This document shows, in pieces, positions 20,816 through 29,255 of a stretch of DNA of 64,000 bases (the stretch's first letter is position 1; each line of letters opens with the position of its first letter). This DNA comes from Nocardia bovistercoris. Its GTDB lineage: Bacteria > Actinomycetota > Actinomycetes > Mycobacteriales > Mycobacteriaceae. Both the position numbers and the translations under genes were made by a program. The notes under the pieces are model-generated. The model made no database searches, had not been told where the DNA came from, and saw only the letters and a list, made by a program, of their open reading frames with translations. The stretch spans positions 693,280 to 757,279 of the forward strand of contig NZ_JADMLG010000002.1 in NCBI RefSeq assembly GCF_015674855.1, in the 5' to 3' direction.

Positions 20816-21783
20816 CCGCACCGACCGTGGAGATCCACCTATCCGACGCCGACCTGACCACCGCGCTGCGTTCCGACGCCACCCGAGGCCTCACCGCGGA
20901 CCCGAAATGGTTGCCGCCGAAGTGGTTCTACGACGCGCGCGGCAGCGAATTGTTCGAGCGGATCACCGAACTCCCCGAGTACTACCCGACCCGCACCGAG
21001 CGTGCGCTGCTGGAGCGGGTGGTCGGCGAGATCGCCCGCGACGCGCGCGCCGAGGTGCTGGTGGAACTCGGCGCGGGTTCGGCCGCGAAGACCCGACTGC
21101 TGCTGTCCGCGTTGACCGCCGACGGACCGCTGAAAACCTATGTCCCGCAGGATGTCTCCGCGACCGCCCTGCGCGAGGCGGCGGACCGGGTTGCCGCGGA
21201 GTTCCCCACGCTCGGCGTGCACGGCGTGGTCAGCGATTTCACCGATACCCTACAGAACCTGCCGCGTGGCGGACGCCGCATGATCGCCTTCCTCGGCGGG
21301 ACCATCGGCAATCTGGTCCCGGCCGAACGCGCGGAATTCCTGGCGGGCATCCGCGATGTGCTCGAACCCGGCGAACAGTTGCTGATCGGTGCGGGCCTGG
21401 TGATCGCCCCGGAAATACTGGTGCCCGCCTACGACGACGCGGCGGGTGTCACCGCCGAGTTCAACCGGAATGTGCTGCATGTGTTGAACGCTCGCCTCGA
21501 CGCCGATTTCGAGCCGGAGAAATTCGAGCACATCGCGCGCTGGGACACCGAACACGAGTGGATCGAGATGCGTCTGGCCGCGACCGAGGACATGGCGGTC
21601 CGGGTGCGGGAACTGGACCTGACGGTGCGATTCGATCGAGGCGAACAGATCCTCACCGAGATCTCCGCCAAATTCCACGTCGATGGTCTGCGCGCCGAAC
21701 TGGCCGCCGCCGGATTCGAGACCGAGCGGGTGTGGACCGATCCCGACGACCGGTTCGCGCTGGTGCTGGCGGCACGGACCTGA
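20812..21783 (+). CDS. egtD: Histidine N-alpha-methyltransferase EgtD
   Basis: SAM-dependent enzyme that trimethylates histidine to hercynine, the first step towards ergothioneine. At 323 residues it has the family length. Visible are WLPPKWFYDARGSELFE, ITELPEYYPTRTE, the SAM-binding ELGAGSAAKTRLLL (about 85-98), FLGGTIGNL and the C-terminal FHVDGLRAEL. It is translationally coupled to egtC by an ATGA overlap, completing egtA-B-C-D on one strand. Confidence 0.96.
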   Translation: MTAPTVEIHLSDADLTTALRSDATRGLTADPKWLPPKWFYDARGSELFERITELPEYYPTRTERALLERVVGEIARDARAEVLVELGAGSAAKTRLLLSALTADGPLKTYVPQDVSATALREAADRVAAEFPTLGVHGVVSDFTDTLQNLPRGGRRMIAFLGGTIGNLVPAERAEFLAGIRDVLEPGEQLLIGAGLVIAPEILVPAYDDAAGVTAEFNRNVLHVLNARLDADFEPEKFEHIARWDTEHEWIEMRLAATEDMAVRVRELDLTVRFDRGEQILTEISAKFHVDGLRAELAAAGFETERVWTDPDDRFALVLAART

Positions 21784-21915
21784 GGCAGGGCCGCAGCGGA
21801 ATTCGTCACCCGCACCGGTCGGGACGCGCCGCGCGAACAGCGTGGCGGCCGATCGGTGTGCCCGCCGACCCGACCGTATGCCCTACATCCGACGGCCCTG
21901 TCGTAAGTTGATGAG

Positions 21916-22833
21916 GTGATGAAGGTTGGCAGGCGATTTCGCGGACTGTTCCTGACGGCGGCGATCGGCGTCGGTATCGCGGTCGCGCCGACGGCGACGG
22001 CGGAACCTGCGCCGGGCTGCTCGGGCTGGCAGGTCGATACCGTGGCATCGGACCTGGAAGAGTTGGAGAACCTCGAACCCGACGGCCAGGGCGGTTTCTA
22101 CCTGTCCGGCAGGTCGCGTGTCTACCACATCGACGCCGCCGGGGAGGTCACCACGGTCCTCGAGAACCTGCGCTTTCCGCGCGGCCTGCAATTGGTCGGC
22201 ACCGACCTGTACGTGGTCACCGGAAGCGACGGCGCACTGTCGCGCTACGACACCGGCACCGGTGAACTGACCTACCTCGCGACGATGACCGTCCCCAACG
22301 GCCTGCTGCGGCTACCAGACGGCGACTTCCTCACCACTTGGATCGGCACCGACTTCGGCGTGCCGCACACCGGTGTGACCAGGTACCGGCACGAGACCGG
22401 CGCCGTCGAAACGAAATGGTCGCCGATTCCGCGTTCGGAAGGGCTGGCGCTCAGCCTCGACCGACAGTCCGTCTACACCGACGACCTCTTCACCGGCCAG
22501 GTCATCAACATTCCTCTCGCCACCCCCGACCGTTGGACCGTCGTCGCCACGGTTCCCGGCCTGTTCCCCGGGCTCGACGATCTGACCATCACGAACTCCG
22601 GAGAGCTCTACGTCGCCGCGCACGTGGAGGGCGCGATCCACCGGGTCGACCCCGTCACCGGAGCCACCTGCCGCATCGCCTCGGGACTCTCCTCCGGCTG
22701 GACCGGTCCGAGTTCGGTCCGCATCGGCCCCGACGGCGCGGGTTTCGCCCTGTACGTCACCGTTTTCGACGGCACCCTGCGCCGCCTGCGCCCGCCTCCC
22801 GGCACCGACCTCACCCCCGTCCACACGGCCTGA
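21916..22833 (+). CDS. Secreted SMP-30/gluconolactonase-like beta-propeller protein
   Basis: A 305-residue exported protein. The N-terminus has a basic start (MMKVGRRFRG), a hydrophobic core (LFLTAAIGVGIAVAP) and a likely signal peptidase site after TATA. The mature part has repeated blades such as GGFYLSGRSRVYHIDAAG, YVVTGSDGALSRYDTGTG and LYVAAHVEGAIHRVDPVTG, typical of SMP-30/YvrE-like or ScyD/ScyE-like proteins. The start is GTG (21916) or the adjacent ATG. The enzymatic role is unknown. It follows egtD by 132 bp and is probably separate from that operon. Confidence 0.8.
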   Translation: MMKVGRRFRGLFLTAAIGVGIAVAPTATAEPAPGCSGWQVDTVASDLEELENLEPDGQGGFYLSGRSRVYHIDAAGEVTTVLENLRFPRGLQLVGTDLYVVTGSDGALSRYDTGTGELTYLATMTVPNGLLRLPDGDFLTTWIGTDFGVPHTGVTRYRHETGAVETKWSPIPRSEGLALSLDRQSVYTDDLFTGQVINIPLATPDRWTVVATVPGLFPGLDDLTITNSGELYVAAHVEGAIHRVDPVTGATCRIASGLSSGWTGPSSVRIGPDGAGFALYVTVFDGTLRRLRPPPGTDLTPVHTA

Positions 22834-22852
22834 GGCACTTTTTCCGCCGCGT

Positions 22853-23494
22853 TCAGCCGGTGATCGCGACCACCGCTGTCAGCCAGTCGATGAACGGCCG
22901 CATGGTTTCCCACGTCTTGCGCACTTCTTTCGCGGTGCGCGCGGTCGGCAGCCAGTCGGGGGCGCCGAGTTCCTTGCGGGCGGTGATGGACTTGTGCCGG
23001 AGCAAGTCGATGCGTGGATGGTCGGCCTCGTAGCCCTTCGGTTTCGTCTTCAATTTCTCCCCGCCGATCTCGAATCCCGACTTGCCGAGTTTCGCGAGGA
23101 TCGCCATCAGCTCCGCGCCGCGCACGTCGTCATCGATGGCGGCTCGCAACTGCGCCACCTGCGCGGGGGTACCCGAATAGAATCCCCCGCCGACGAACAA
23201 TCCCGCCGCGCTGATCTGCACATACCAGCCCGTGCCAGGCGCCGTGCTCACCACCGCGCCCTGTGCCGTCTTGTACGGGGCCTTGTCCTTGGAGAACCGC
23301 ACGTCACGATAGGGGCGGAAGATCTTGGCGGCGCCGAACTCCGCCTCGAGTTCCGCCGTCAACGCCACCATCGGCGCCTTCACGGCCTCCTCGTAGACAT
23401 CCTTGCGCGCCGTCCAGAACGTCTTCGAGTTGTCGGCCTCCAAGTCCTCGTAGAAGTCCAGTCCCGCCAGCGGGAACCCGGTGAATCCGCTCAT
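22853..23494 (-). CDS. DUF2461 family protein
   Basis: The 213-residue protein matches the DUF2461 family throughout: LDFYEDLEADNSKTFWTARK near the N-terminus, FRPYRDVRFSKDKAPYKTAQG (about 60-80), a GWYVQISAAGLFVGGGFY core and KGYEADHPRIDLLRHKS towards the C-terminus. The family is widespread and has no established function. It is convergent with the SMP-30-like gene. Confidence 0.9.
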   Translation of the reverse strand: MSGFTGFPLAGLDFYEDLEADNSKTFWTARKDVYEEAVKAPMVALTAELEAEFGAAKIFRPYRDVRFSKDKAPYKTAQGAVVSTAPGTGWYVQISAAGLFVGGGFYSGTPAQVAQLRAAIDDDVRGAELMAILAKLGKSGFEIGGEKLKTKPKGYEADHPRIDLLRHKSITARKELGAPDWLPTARTAKEVRKTWETMRPFIDWLTAVVAITG

Positions 23495-23582
23495 GCGTCG
23501 AACCTACGCCGAACCTCCGACATCCCGCGCGACCACGCGCCCTACCTGAAGCACACGGCGTCGCCCCCGTGGTGTCCGCGAA

Positions 23583-24191
23583 TCAAGCGACCTGCTCGAT
23601 CCACGGGTGTCCCGGATGCACCCGCGTCAACCACTCCGCCAATCGCGCACGCCGGTCCGAATTCAGCGCGGGCAGCACCCGCCGAAAATCCTCCGAATCC
23701 TTGTCGCGCAATGCTTTCGCCTTGAACAACAGCGCGACCTCGGGGCACGAATACGGTATGCCGTCCTCGGTCCGCAAAATCAATTCCGAATAGGGCAGCG
23801 TGACAGCGGAATCCCGCCTACACACCCACCGATCCCCGTGCCGCGGTTCCCGGAACACATCGACGCGATAGAGCCCCGACTCCGGTTCCCGCAACCACGT
23901 CTGATGATGCTCCCCCGCTTCCTCCGGCCAGGCCCAGACCCGCCCATCCCCGACGACTTCCCACTCCCATCCGGCGAATACCGACTCGATCTCCCGGAAG
24001 TCCTCTCGCGCAACCCCGATCTCGAGATCCGAATGCGCCCGCGCCCCGCCTCCGGTGAACAGATCCAACGCCCACCCCGCCGCCACATACCAACTCACCC
24101 CGACCCCGGCCATCCGTTCCGCGAACTCACCGGGAGTCCAAGCTGCCCAGAGTTTGTCGGCCTCTTCCGCCGACATGACCCGTCCCGCCAC
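23583..24191 (-). CDS. Nucleotidyltransferase of the aminoglycoside 2''-adenylyltransferase type
   Basis: A 202-residue protein with the ANT(2'')-like minimal nucleotidyltransferase signature: WYVAAGWALDLFTGG followed by RAHSDLEIGV, the position of the metal-binding acidic pair, then YRVDVFREP and PEVALLFKAKALRDKDSEDF. In ANT(2'') enzymes the first acidic motif is usually HDDIDI/HRDLDV; here it reads HSDLEI, so one acidic position is glutamate. It may modify aminoglycosides, but chromosomal homologues are common in environmental actinomycetes and many have no proven resistance role. Confidence 0.8.
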   Translation of the reverse strand: MAGRVMSAEEADKLWAAWTPGEFAERMAGVGVSWYVAAGWALDLFTGGGARAHSDLEIGVAREDFREIESVFAGWEWEVVGDGRVWAWPEEAGEHHQTWLREPESGLYRVDVFREPRHGDRWVCRRDSAVTLPYSELILRTEDGIPYSCPEVALLFKAKALRDKDSEDFRRVLPALNSDRRARLAEWLTRVHPGHPWIEQVA

Positions 24192-24384
24192 GCCACCCTC
24201 CTCGACCGATGCACCAAGTCCCCGAACGAACCTCTACATCGAGTACACCAACGAACCCACTGTGACTGTCCCATTTCGACCGAACCATGACGTTCGATAC
24301 ACCCGCCAACCGGGCAATCGATGTCCCGCGTACCCGCGAATCCAGACAGCGGGGAGGCCCACATTCGGCGGGTAACCTGCCCTC

Positions 24385-24801
24385 ATGTCCGAACCGCCGC
24401 CCTTCAGCCCGACGATCATGCTGCTGACGGTGAGCCGAGTGTGGGACGCCGCGTTGACCGACGCTTTGAAGCCGCTCGGCCTGACCACCCGGAAGTACGG
24501 GTTGCTGGGACACATCAGGGGGAATCCGGGCATCTCGTTCAGTGAGCTCGGTCGGCGTTCGCGCATCACCGCGCAGAGCGCGCACACCGCGGTCGCGGCC
24601 CTCGCGGCGGCGGGACTGGTCGATGACGGCACCGCACACGCCGGGGCCGCTTCGACGCTGCGGGTGACAGCGGCGGGCAACGCGCTGCTGGACCGGGCAG
24701 CCGAGGCCGTGGTTCGCCTCGACGCCGAGTTCGCGGCGCAGCATCCCGAGTTGCGCGAGGCGTTGCGCACGCTCATGGATCGAGTGATGCCGGGCTCATG
24801 A
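24385..24801 (+). CDS. MarR family transcriptional regulator
   Basis: The 138-residue protein has a winged-helix MarR layout: LTTRKYGLLGHIRGNPGISF, recognition helix region RITAQSAHTAVAALAAAGLVD, and a short wing. The C-terminal helix is ALRTLMDRVMPG. It stands 38 bp upstream of a palindrome and a truncated membrane-protein gene on the same strand and may regulate them. Its ligand is unknown. Confidence 0.85.
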   Translation: MSEPPPFSPTIMLLTVSRVWDAALTDALKPLGLTTRKYGLLGHIRGNPGISFSELGRRSRITAQSAHTAVAALAAAGLVDDGTAHAGAASTLRVTAAGNALLDRAAEAVVRLDAEFAAQHPELREALRTLMDRVMPGS

Positions 24802-24816
24802 CGGCGGCATCCGACT

Positions 24817-24839
24817 AACCTTCAGTTAAACTGAAGGTT
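24817..24839. promoter_or_regulatory. 23-bp palindromic operator abutting a start codon
   Basis: AACCTTCAGTT and AACTGAAGGTT are perfect 11-bp inverted arms around a single A. The right arm ends at the base before the ATG at 24840. The ACCTT...AAGGT form resembles MerR-family operators (CueR/SoxR-like), which lie between -35 and -10 elements; no MerR gene is next to it. The adjacent MarR protein is another possible ligand. Confidence 0.75.
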
Positions 24840-24965
24840 ATGGAATCCCTGTTGCTGTCCGTCCACGTCGTGGCGGGCATCCTCTTCGTCGGCCCGGTCG
24901 CGGTCGCCACCAGCCTCTTCCCTCGATACGCGCCGGTGACAGCGAGAGAGGCGCGAATCGCATGA
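24840..24965 (+). pseudogene. Truncated membrane-protein gene (N-terminal fragment)
   Basis: The frame encodes only 41 residues, MESLLLSVHVVAGILFVGPV followed by AVATSLFPRYAPVTAREA. This looks like the first transmembrane helix of the DUF2269-like integral membrane proteins that normally run to about 150 residues. The stop overlaps the ATG of the rhodanese gene. The natural reading is an internal deletion joining the first helix to the rhodanese gene, leaving the promoter/operator in place. A genuine micro-membrane protein cannot be excluded. Confidence 0.55.
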
Positions 24966-25294
24966 GCCTGCGGCACTACTTGAAGAGACCACCGGCCGTC
25001 GGCGCCGCGGAGGCGATCGGGTTGGTCGCGAAGGGCGCGCTCGTCGTGGATGTGCGGCGCGAATTCGAATGGAATCGTGTGCATATTCCGGTGGCCGTGC
25101 ACCTGCCGCTGGAGAATCTGCTCGAACGCTGCGCGGAACTGCCCGACGACCGGCTGCTCATCACCTTCTGCACCGGCGGCCTGCGCTCGGCGGGCGCGGC
25201 GAATCTGCTGGTGGAGAATGGTTTCGAAGCCGTGAACATGAGCGGCGGCCTGATCCAGTGGCGAGCCGCGGGCGGGGCGCTCACCGCGCGCTGA
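24962..25294 (+). CDS. Rhodanese-like sulfurtransferase
   Basis: A single-domain rhodanese of 110 residues. It contains LVVDVRREFEWNRVHIPVAVHLPL (the rhodanese N-motif) and the active-site loop CTGGLRS with Cys70, a CxxxxxS loop that would carry a persulfide. The N-terminal 15 residues are short and basic with no signal peptide, so it should be cytoplasmic. It overlaps the 41-residue upstream frame by four bases and probably depends on the same operator. Confidence 0.88.
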   Translation: MSLRHYLKRPPAVGAAEAIGLVAKGALVVDVRREFEWNRVHIPVAVHLPLENLLERCAELPDDRLLITFCTGGLRSAGAANLLVENGFEAVNMSGGLIQWRAAGGALTAR

Positions 25295-25318
25295 AGAGCA
25301 CTCGGTGGCCGAGGTCAC

Positions 25319-25900
25319 TCAGTGCAGGCGGTTCTGCGCCGGTTCCAGACCGACCTTCAGCAGCAGTTCCACGGCGTCGGCGGCTTGTTCGACGATCACC
25401 GGAACCTCTTTGCGTTCCGGGGTCGAGAAGGGTTTCAGGACGTAATCGGCGGGATCCTGGCGACCGGGCGGCCGACCGATCCCGAGTCGGACCCGGAGAT
25501 AGTCCTTGGTGGTCAGCGCGCTGGAAATCGAACGCAGGCCGTTGTGACCGCCTTCGCCGCCGCCGCGTTTGAGTTTGATCTCCCCGAAGGGCAGGTCGAG
25601 TTCGTCGTGGACGACGATGACCTCGGTGGCGGGCACCGAGAAGAACTTCGCCAGCGCCGCGACGGGGCGACCGGACAGATTCATGAACGACCGGGGTTTG
25701 GCGAGCAGCACCTGACGCCCGTCGAGACGGGCTTGCAGCAGGTCGGCGCCGGATTTCTTGTGCACGGTGAAACGACCGCCGACGCGCTCGGCGAGCACGT
25801 CGGCGACCAGGAAACCGATATTGTGCCGGGTGCGTTCGTATTCGGAACCGGGATTACCCAGTCCGACCACGAGCGCGGGGCCGGTCACGGAGTCCGTCAT
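25319..25900 (-). CDS. pth: Peptidyl-tRNA hydrolase
   Basis: Pth releases peptides from peptidyl-tRNA that has dropped off ribosomes. The 193-residue protein has [20 protein letters not shown] with catalytic His26, [10 protein letters not shown] with the substrate-binding asparagine, [10 protein letters not shown] with the catalytic-site aspartate, and [12 protein letters not shown]. All expected residues are present. It follows rplY by 11 bases in the usual rplY-pth operon. Confidence 0.97.
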   Translation of the reverse strand: MTDSVTGPALVVGLGNPGSEYERTRHNIGFLVADVLAERVGGRFTVHKKSGADLLQARLDGRQVLLAKPRSFMNLSGRPVAALAKFFSVPATEVIVVHDELDLPFGEIKLKRGGGEGGHNGLRSISSALTTKDYLRVRLGIGRPPGRQDPADYVLKPFSTPERKEVPVIVEQAADAVELLLKVGLEPAQNRLH

Positions 25901-25911
25901 GGAGACGAAGG

Positions 25912-26514
25912 TTATTCGGCGGCCTCGGCGGCCTCGCCCGCACCCTCGGCCGAGGCCTCGGGCTCGGCGGCGGGCGCGACGATGACGTTGACGATCAGGG
26001 TTTCGGCGTCGACGGCCAGGGTGACGCCCGCGGGCAGGGTGGCCTGGCCCGCGGTGAACTGGGTGCCCGGCTCGGCGCCTTCGATGGAGATCTCGATGGA
26101 CTCGGGCAGGTTCAGCGCGTCGGCCTCGATGGAGATGGTGGTGGTTTCCTGGGTGACCAGGGTGCCGGAGGCGGCCTCACCGGTGACGTTGACGGGCACG
26201 TCGGCGGTGACCTTCTCGCCGCGCTTGACCACGAGCAGGTCGGCGTGCTCGATGTAGCGGCGGATCGGGTGCACCACAACGGATTTGGTGAGCGCGAGCT
26301 GCTGCTGGCCGTCGATGACGAGATTGAGCACCGCGTTGGTGCCGTGCTCGCGCAGGATGGCGGCGAACGCCTGGGCGTTCAGCGACAGGTGCCTCGGATC
26401 GGACTGGTGGCCGTACAGCACGGCGGGAACATTGCCTGCACGACGGGTGCGACGGGCGGCGCCTTTACCGAACTCGGTGCGTACGGCGGCTTCGAGTACG
26501 TTGACGTCGGACAT
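25912..26514 (-). CDS. rplY: 50S ribosomal protein L25/CTC (general stress form)
   Basis: L25 binds 5S rRNA. The 200-residue protein is the long CTC form: an N-terminal L25 domain ([20 protein letters not shown], then [14 protein letters not shown]), the TL5-type C-terminal beta domain, and an acidic alanine-rich tail ending [11 protein letters not shown], as is common in actinobacteria. It heads the rplY-pth operon. Confidence 0.95.
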   Translation of the reverse strand: MSDVNVLEAAVRTEFGKGAARRTRRAGNVPAVLYGHQSDPRHLSLNAQAFAAILREHGTNAVLNLVIDGQQQLALTKSVVVHPIRRYIEHADLLVVKRGEKVTADVPVNVTGEAASGTLVTQETTTISIEADALNLPESIEISIEGAEPGTQFTAGQATLPAGVTLAVDAETLIVNVIVAPAAEPEASAEGAGEAAEAAE

Positions 26515-26832
26515 GACTGGATCTACTCCTACGGCTCATCCGGGCTGTGGTCTGCCAGCGATCCTCGGCAGCGGAAAGCTGTTGCCGAAACACTGGCGCG
26601 GTGGTCTACTCGTCGGGCGAAGACCGAACGGGGACGGCCGGACAGCCGAGCCGCGTCGATCACGGTGAACGCACAAGGTCTGCGGTCACCCTCGCCGAGA
26701 CAACCCGAACACCATACCCCAGCGCGGCGACCCGCTTCGAACCGGGTGGTCAGCGGCACAGCCGCGCGGCGGCCCGCACCCGGTCACGTACCCTGGACAG
26801 GTTGCCGCCCGGTTGTCGTGAAAGGTTGACTC
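26515..26832. other. Divergent intergenic region between rplY and prfC
   Basis: The stretch should hold the promoters of rplY (leftward) and prfC (rightward). TACCCT near 26787 on the plus strand is a possible prfC -10. Short open frames here are arginine-rich shadows. No RNA gene or riboswitch was recognised. Confidence 0.4.
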
Positions 26833-28473
26833 GTGACCGCCCCTGAGGATGTCGTCGCTCCCACTCCGCGCGGACTGGTCGCCGAGACCGCACGGCGTCG
26901 CACGTTCGCGGTCATCTCCCACCCCGACGCGGGCAAGTCGACGCTCACCGAGGCGCTCGCGCTGCACGCGCGGATGATCTCCGAGGCGGGCGCCATCCAC
27001 GGCAAGGCCGGACGCAAGTCGACGGTCTCGGACTGGATGGAGATGGAGAAGGCGAGGGGCATCTCGGTCAGCTCCACCGCCTTGCAGTTCAACTACCGCG
27101 CGGCGGGCGCCGACACCGACACCGTCATCAACCTGGTCGACACCCCCGGCCACTCGGATTTCTCCGAGGACACCTACCGGGTGCTCACCGCCGTCGACGC
27201 GGCGGTGATGCTGATCGACGCGGCCAAGGGCCTCGAACCGCAGACGTTGAAGCTGTTCCAGGTGTGCCGCCACCGCGGCATCCCGGTGATCACCGTGATC
27301 AACAAGTGGGACCGGCCCGGCCGCGCGCCGCTGGAACTGCTCGACGAGATCAACGAGCGCATCGGCCTGATTCCGACGCCGCTGTTCCTCCCGGTCGGCA
27401 TCGCGGGCGATTTCCGCGGCCTGCTGCGCCGCGGCGAGGACGGCGCGGCCACCGAGTACATCCATTTCACCCGCACGGCGGGCGGCGCGACCATCGCGCC
27501 GGAGGAATCGCTGCGTCCCGAGCAGGCCGAGGCGCGCGAGGGCGAGGCGTGGGCCACCGCCGCCGAGGAGAGCGAACTGCTGTCGGCGACCGGTCAGGAC
27601 CACGATCAGGAACTGTTCCTCGCGGGGCAGACCTCACCTGTCATCTACGCCTCCGCCATGCTGAACTTCGGCGTCCGGCAACTGCTCGAGACCTTGGTCG
27701 CACTGGCGCCGCCGCCCGCCGCGCGCCTTGACGTGGAAGGCCGGTCGCGCGAGACAACGGCCCCGTTCAGCGCGGTGGTGTTCAAGGTGCAGGCAGGCAT
27801 GGACACCGCGCACCGCGACCGACTGGCGTTCATGCGGATCGTGTCGGGGGAATTCGAACGCGGCATGGTGGTCACGCACGCGCAGACCGGGCGCCCCTTC
27901 GCCACCAAATACGCGCTGACGGTCTTCGGCCGGGAGCGTTCCACCGTGGACACCGCCTATCCGGGCGATGTGGTCGGCCTGGTGAACGCCACCGCGCTCG
28001 CCCCCGGTCACACCCTGTTCGTGGACAAGAAGGTGGAGTACCCGCCCATCCCGTCGTTCGCGCCGGAGCATTTCGCCGCGCTGCGTGCGCAGAGCGCGGG
28101 CAAGTACAAGCAGTTCCGCAAGGCCATCGACCAGCTCGACTCCGAGGGCGTGGTACAGGTGCTGCGCAACGACGCGCGCGGTGACGCATCCCCGGTGCTG
28201 GCCGCCGTCGGACCCATGCAGTTCGAGGTGGTCACGGCCAGGATGCTGGCGGAATTCAATGTCGAGACGACGATGGATTTCCTGGCCTATTCGCTGGCGC
28301 GGCGCACCGACGCGGAATCGGCGGCCGAACTCGACCGGCAGCGCGGGGTCGAAGTGTTCACCCGCAGCGACGGGGTGCTGCTCGCGCTGTTCAGCGACAA
28401 GTGGCGGTTGCAGTACATCGAGAAGGAACATCCGGCCCTGACCTTGGAACCGCTGGTCGCGACCGCGGACTGA
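26833..28473 (+). CDS. prfC: Peptide chain release factor 3
   Basis: RF3 is the GTPase that recycles RF1/RF2 from the ribosome after termination. The 546-residue protein has G1 HPDAGKST at 30-37, the G2/switch segment KARGISVSSTALQF, G3 DTPGHSDFSEDTYR and G4 INKWDRPGR, followed by the translation-factor beta-barrel and RF3 C-terminal domain (VGPMQFEVV, FSDKWRLQYIEKEHP). The start is GTG with AAAGG about 8 bases upstream. It is convergent with, and 3 bp from, the NTF2-fold gene. Confidence 0.97.
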   Translation: MTAPEDVVAPTPRGLVAETARRRTFAVISHPDAGKSTLTEALALHARMISEAGAIHGKAGRKSTVSDWMEMEKARGISVSSTALQFNYRAAGADTDTVINLVDTPGHSDFSEDTYRVLTAVDAAVMLIDAAKGLEPQTLKLFQVCRHRGIPVITVINKWDRPGRAPLELLDEINERIGLIPTPLFLPVGIAGDFRGLLRRGEDGAATEYIHFTRTAGGATIAPEESLRPEQAEAREGEAWATAAEESELLSATGQDHDQELFLAGQTSPVIYASAMLNFGVRQLLETLVALAPPPAARLDVEGRSRETTAPFSAVVFKVQAGMDTAHRDRLAFMRIVSGEFERGMVVTHAQTGRPFATKYALTVFGRERSTVDTAYPGDVVGLVNATALAPGHTLFVDKKVEYPPIPSFAPEHFAALRAQSAGKYKQFRKAIDQLDSEGVVQVLRNDARGDASPVLAAVGPMQFEVVTARMLAEFNVETTMDFLAYSLARRTDAESAAELDRQRGVEVFTRSDGVLLALFSDKWRLQYIEKEHPALTLEPLVATAD

Positions 28474-28476
28474 CGC

Positions 28477-29169
28477 TCATTCGGGTTCGCGGCGCACCGG
28501 GGTCGTGCCCGGATCCATCTCCACGGGCGCGATGCCGTCCTCGCGGGCGATCAGACCCCAGCGGCTCGAGGTCAGCCGCAGGCTCGGCAGGTCGCTGAGG
28601 GAGAGCACCACCTCGTAGGTGCGTTCGTAGCCGGTGTGCGAGATCCGCCAGTTGCCGTCCTCGCAGCGCACGTAGCGGTCGTGGTAGAAGGCCGCGCCGC
28701 GCAGCAGCATGTTGTGCGCGGGGATGAGCACGGTGTCGGCGAGGTACCAGGTGCCGCTCGCGGTGTCGCCGTCGATGTCGACCTCGGGGTGGTCGCAGCG
28801 GTGTTCGGTGATGACGTGCGGCCCGAGGGTGTTGCGCATGAAGGCGAGGAAGGCGTCGCGCGATTCGAATTGCAGATATTCGCTGTAGGTCGCGGTCGCC
28901 TCGGGAATCATCGTGTCGGCGAACTCGTCCCATGATTTCGTGTCGAGGGTGCGCAGGTAACGAAATTTGAGCCTGCTGATCGCGGTCATGTCGTCGACGT
29001 CGCGGTCGTCACGCCGCGGCGGGGCCGAATGTACGCGCGGATCGTCCTCGGCGGCGTCGCGAGCGTCGTCGGGCACGGTCGGACCGACCTCGACCCCGTC
29101 GTCCAGCTCCTGTTCGGCGGTGTGCACGCCGGGGTCGCCACGCTCCCGACCACCGTTGTCCTGGTCCAT
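28477..29169 (-). CDS. NTF2/SnoaL-fold protein
   Basis: The 230-residue protein has an acidic, low-complexity N-terminal leader of about 60 residues. A SnoaL-like/NTF2 cone domain follows: MTAISRLKFRYLRTLDTKSWDEF, MIPEATATYSEYLQFESRDAF, TEHRCDHPEVDIDGDTASGTWYL and FYHDRYVRCEDGNWRISHTGY. This is the pattern of proteins annotated as nuclear transport factor 2 family or dehydratase-like. The leader may be disordered or the start may be further in (MTAISRL). Substrate unknown. Confidence 0.82.
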   Translation of the reverse strand: MDQDNGGRERGDPGVHTAEQELDDGVEVGPTVPDDARDAAEDDPRVHSAPPRRDDRDVDDMTAISRLKFRYLRTLDTKSWDEFADTMIPEATATYSEYLQFESRDAFLAFMRNTLGPHVITEHRCDHPEVDIDGDTASGTWYLADTVLIPAHNMLLRGAAFYHDRYVRCEDGNWRISHTGYERTYEVVLSLSDLPSLRLTSSRWGLIAREDGIAPVEMDPGTTPVRREPE

Positions 29170-29255
29170 GGTTCCAACAATCCCATCCGCGCGGACCGCG
29201 CTTCGCGAATGCGGAAGATTTGTATCAGATCGCTATAACCCTCGCCGGGGGGAAT

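Noticed and set aside
23583..24191. Confident aminoglycoside-resistance gene
   Set aside because: The fold matches ANT(2''), but chromosomal homologues often have no such activity and one acidic motif differs, so only a family call is made.
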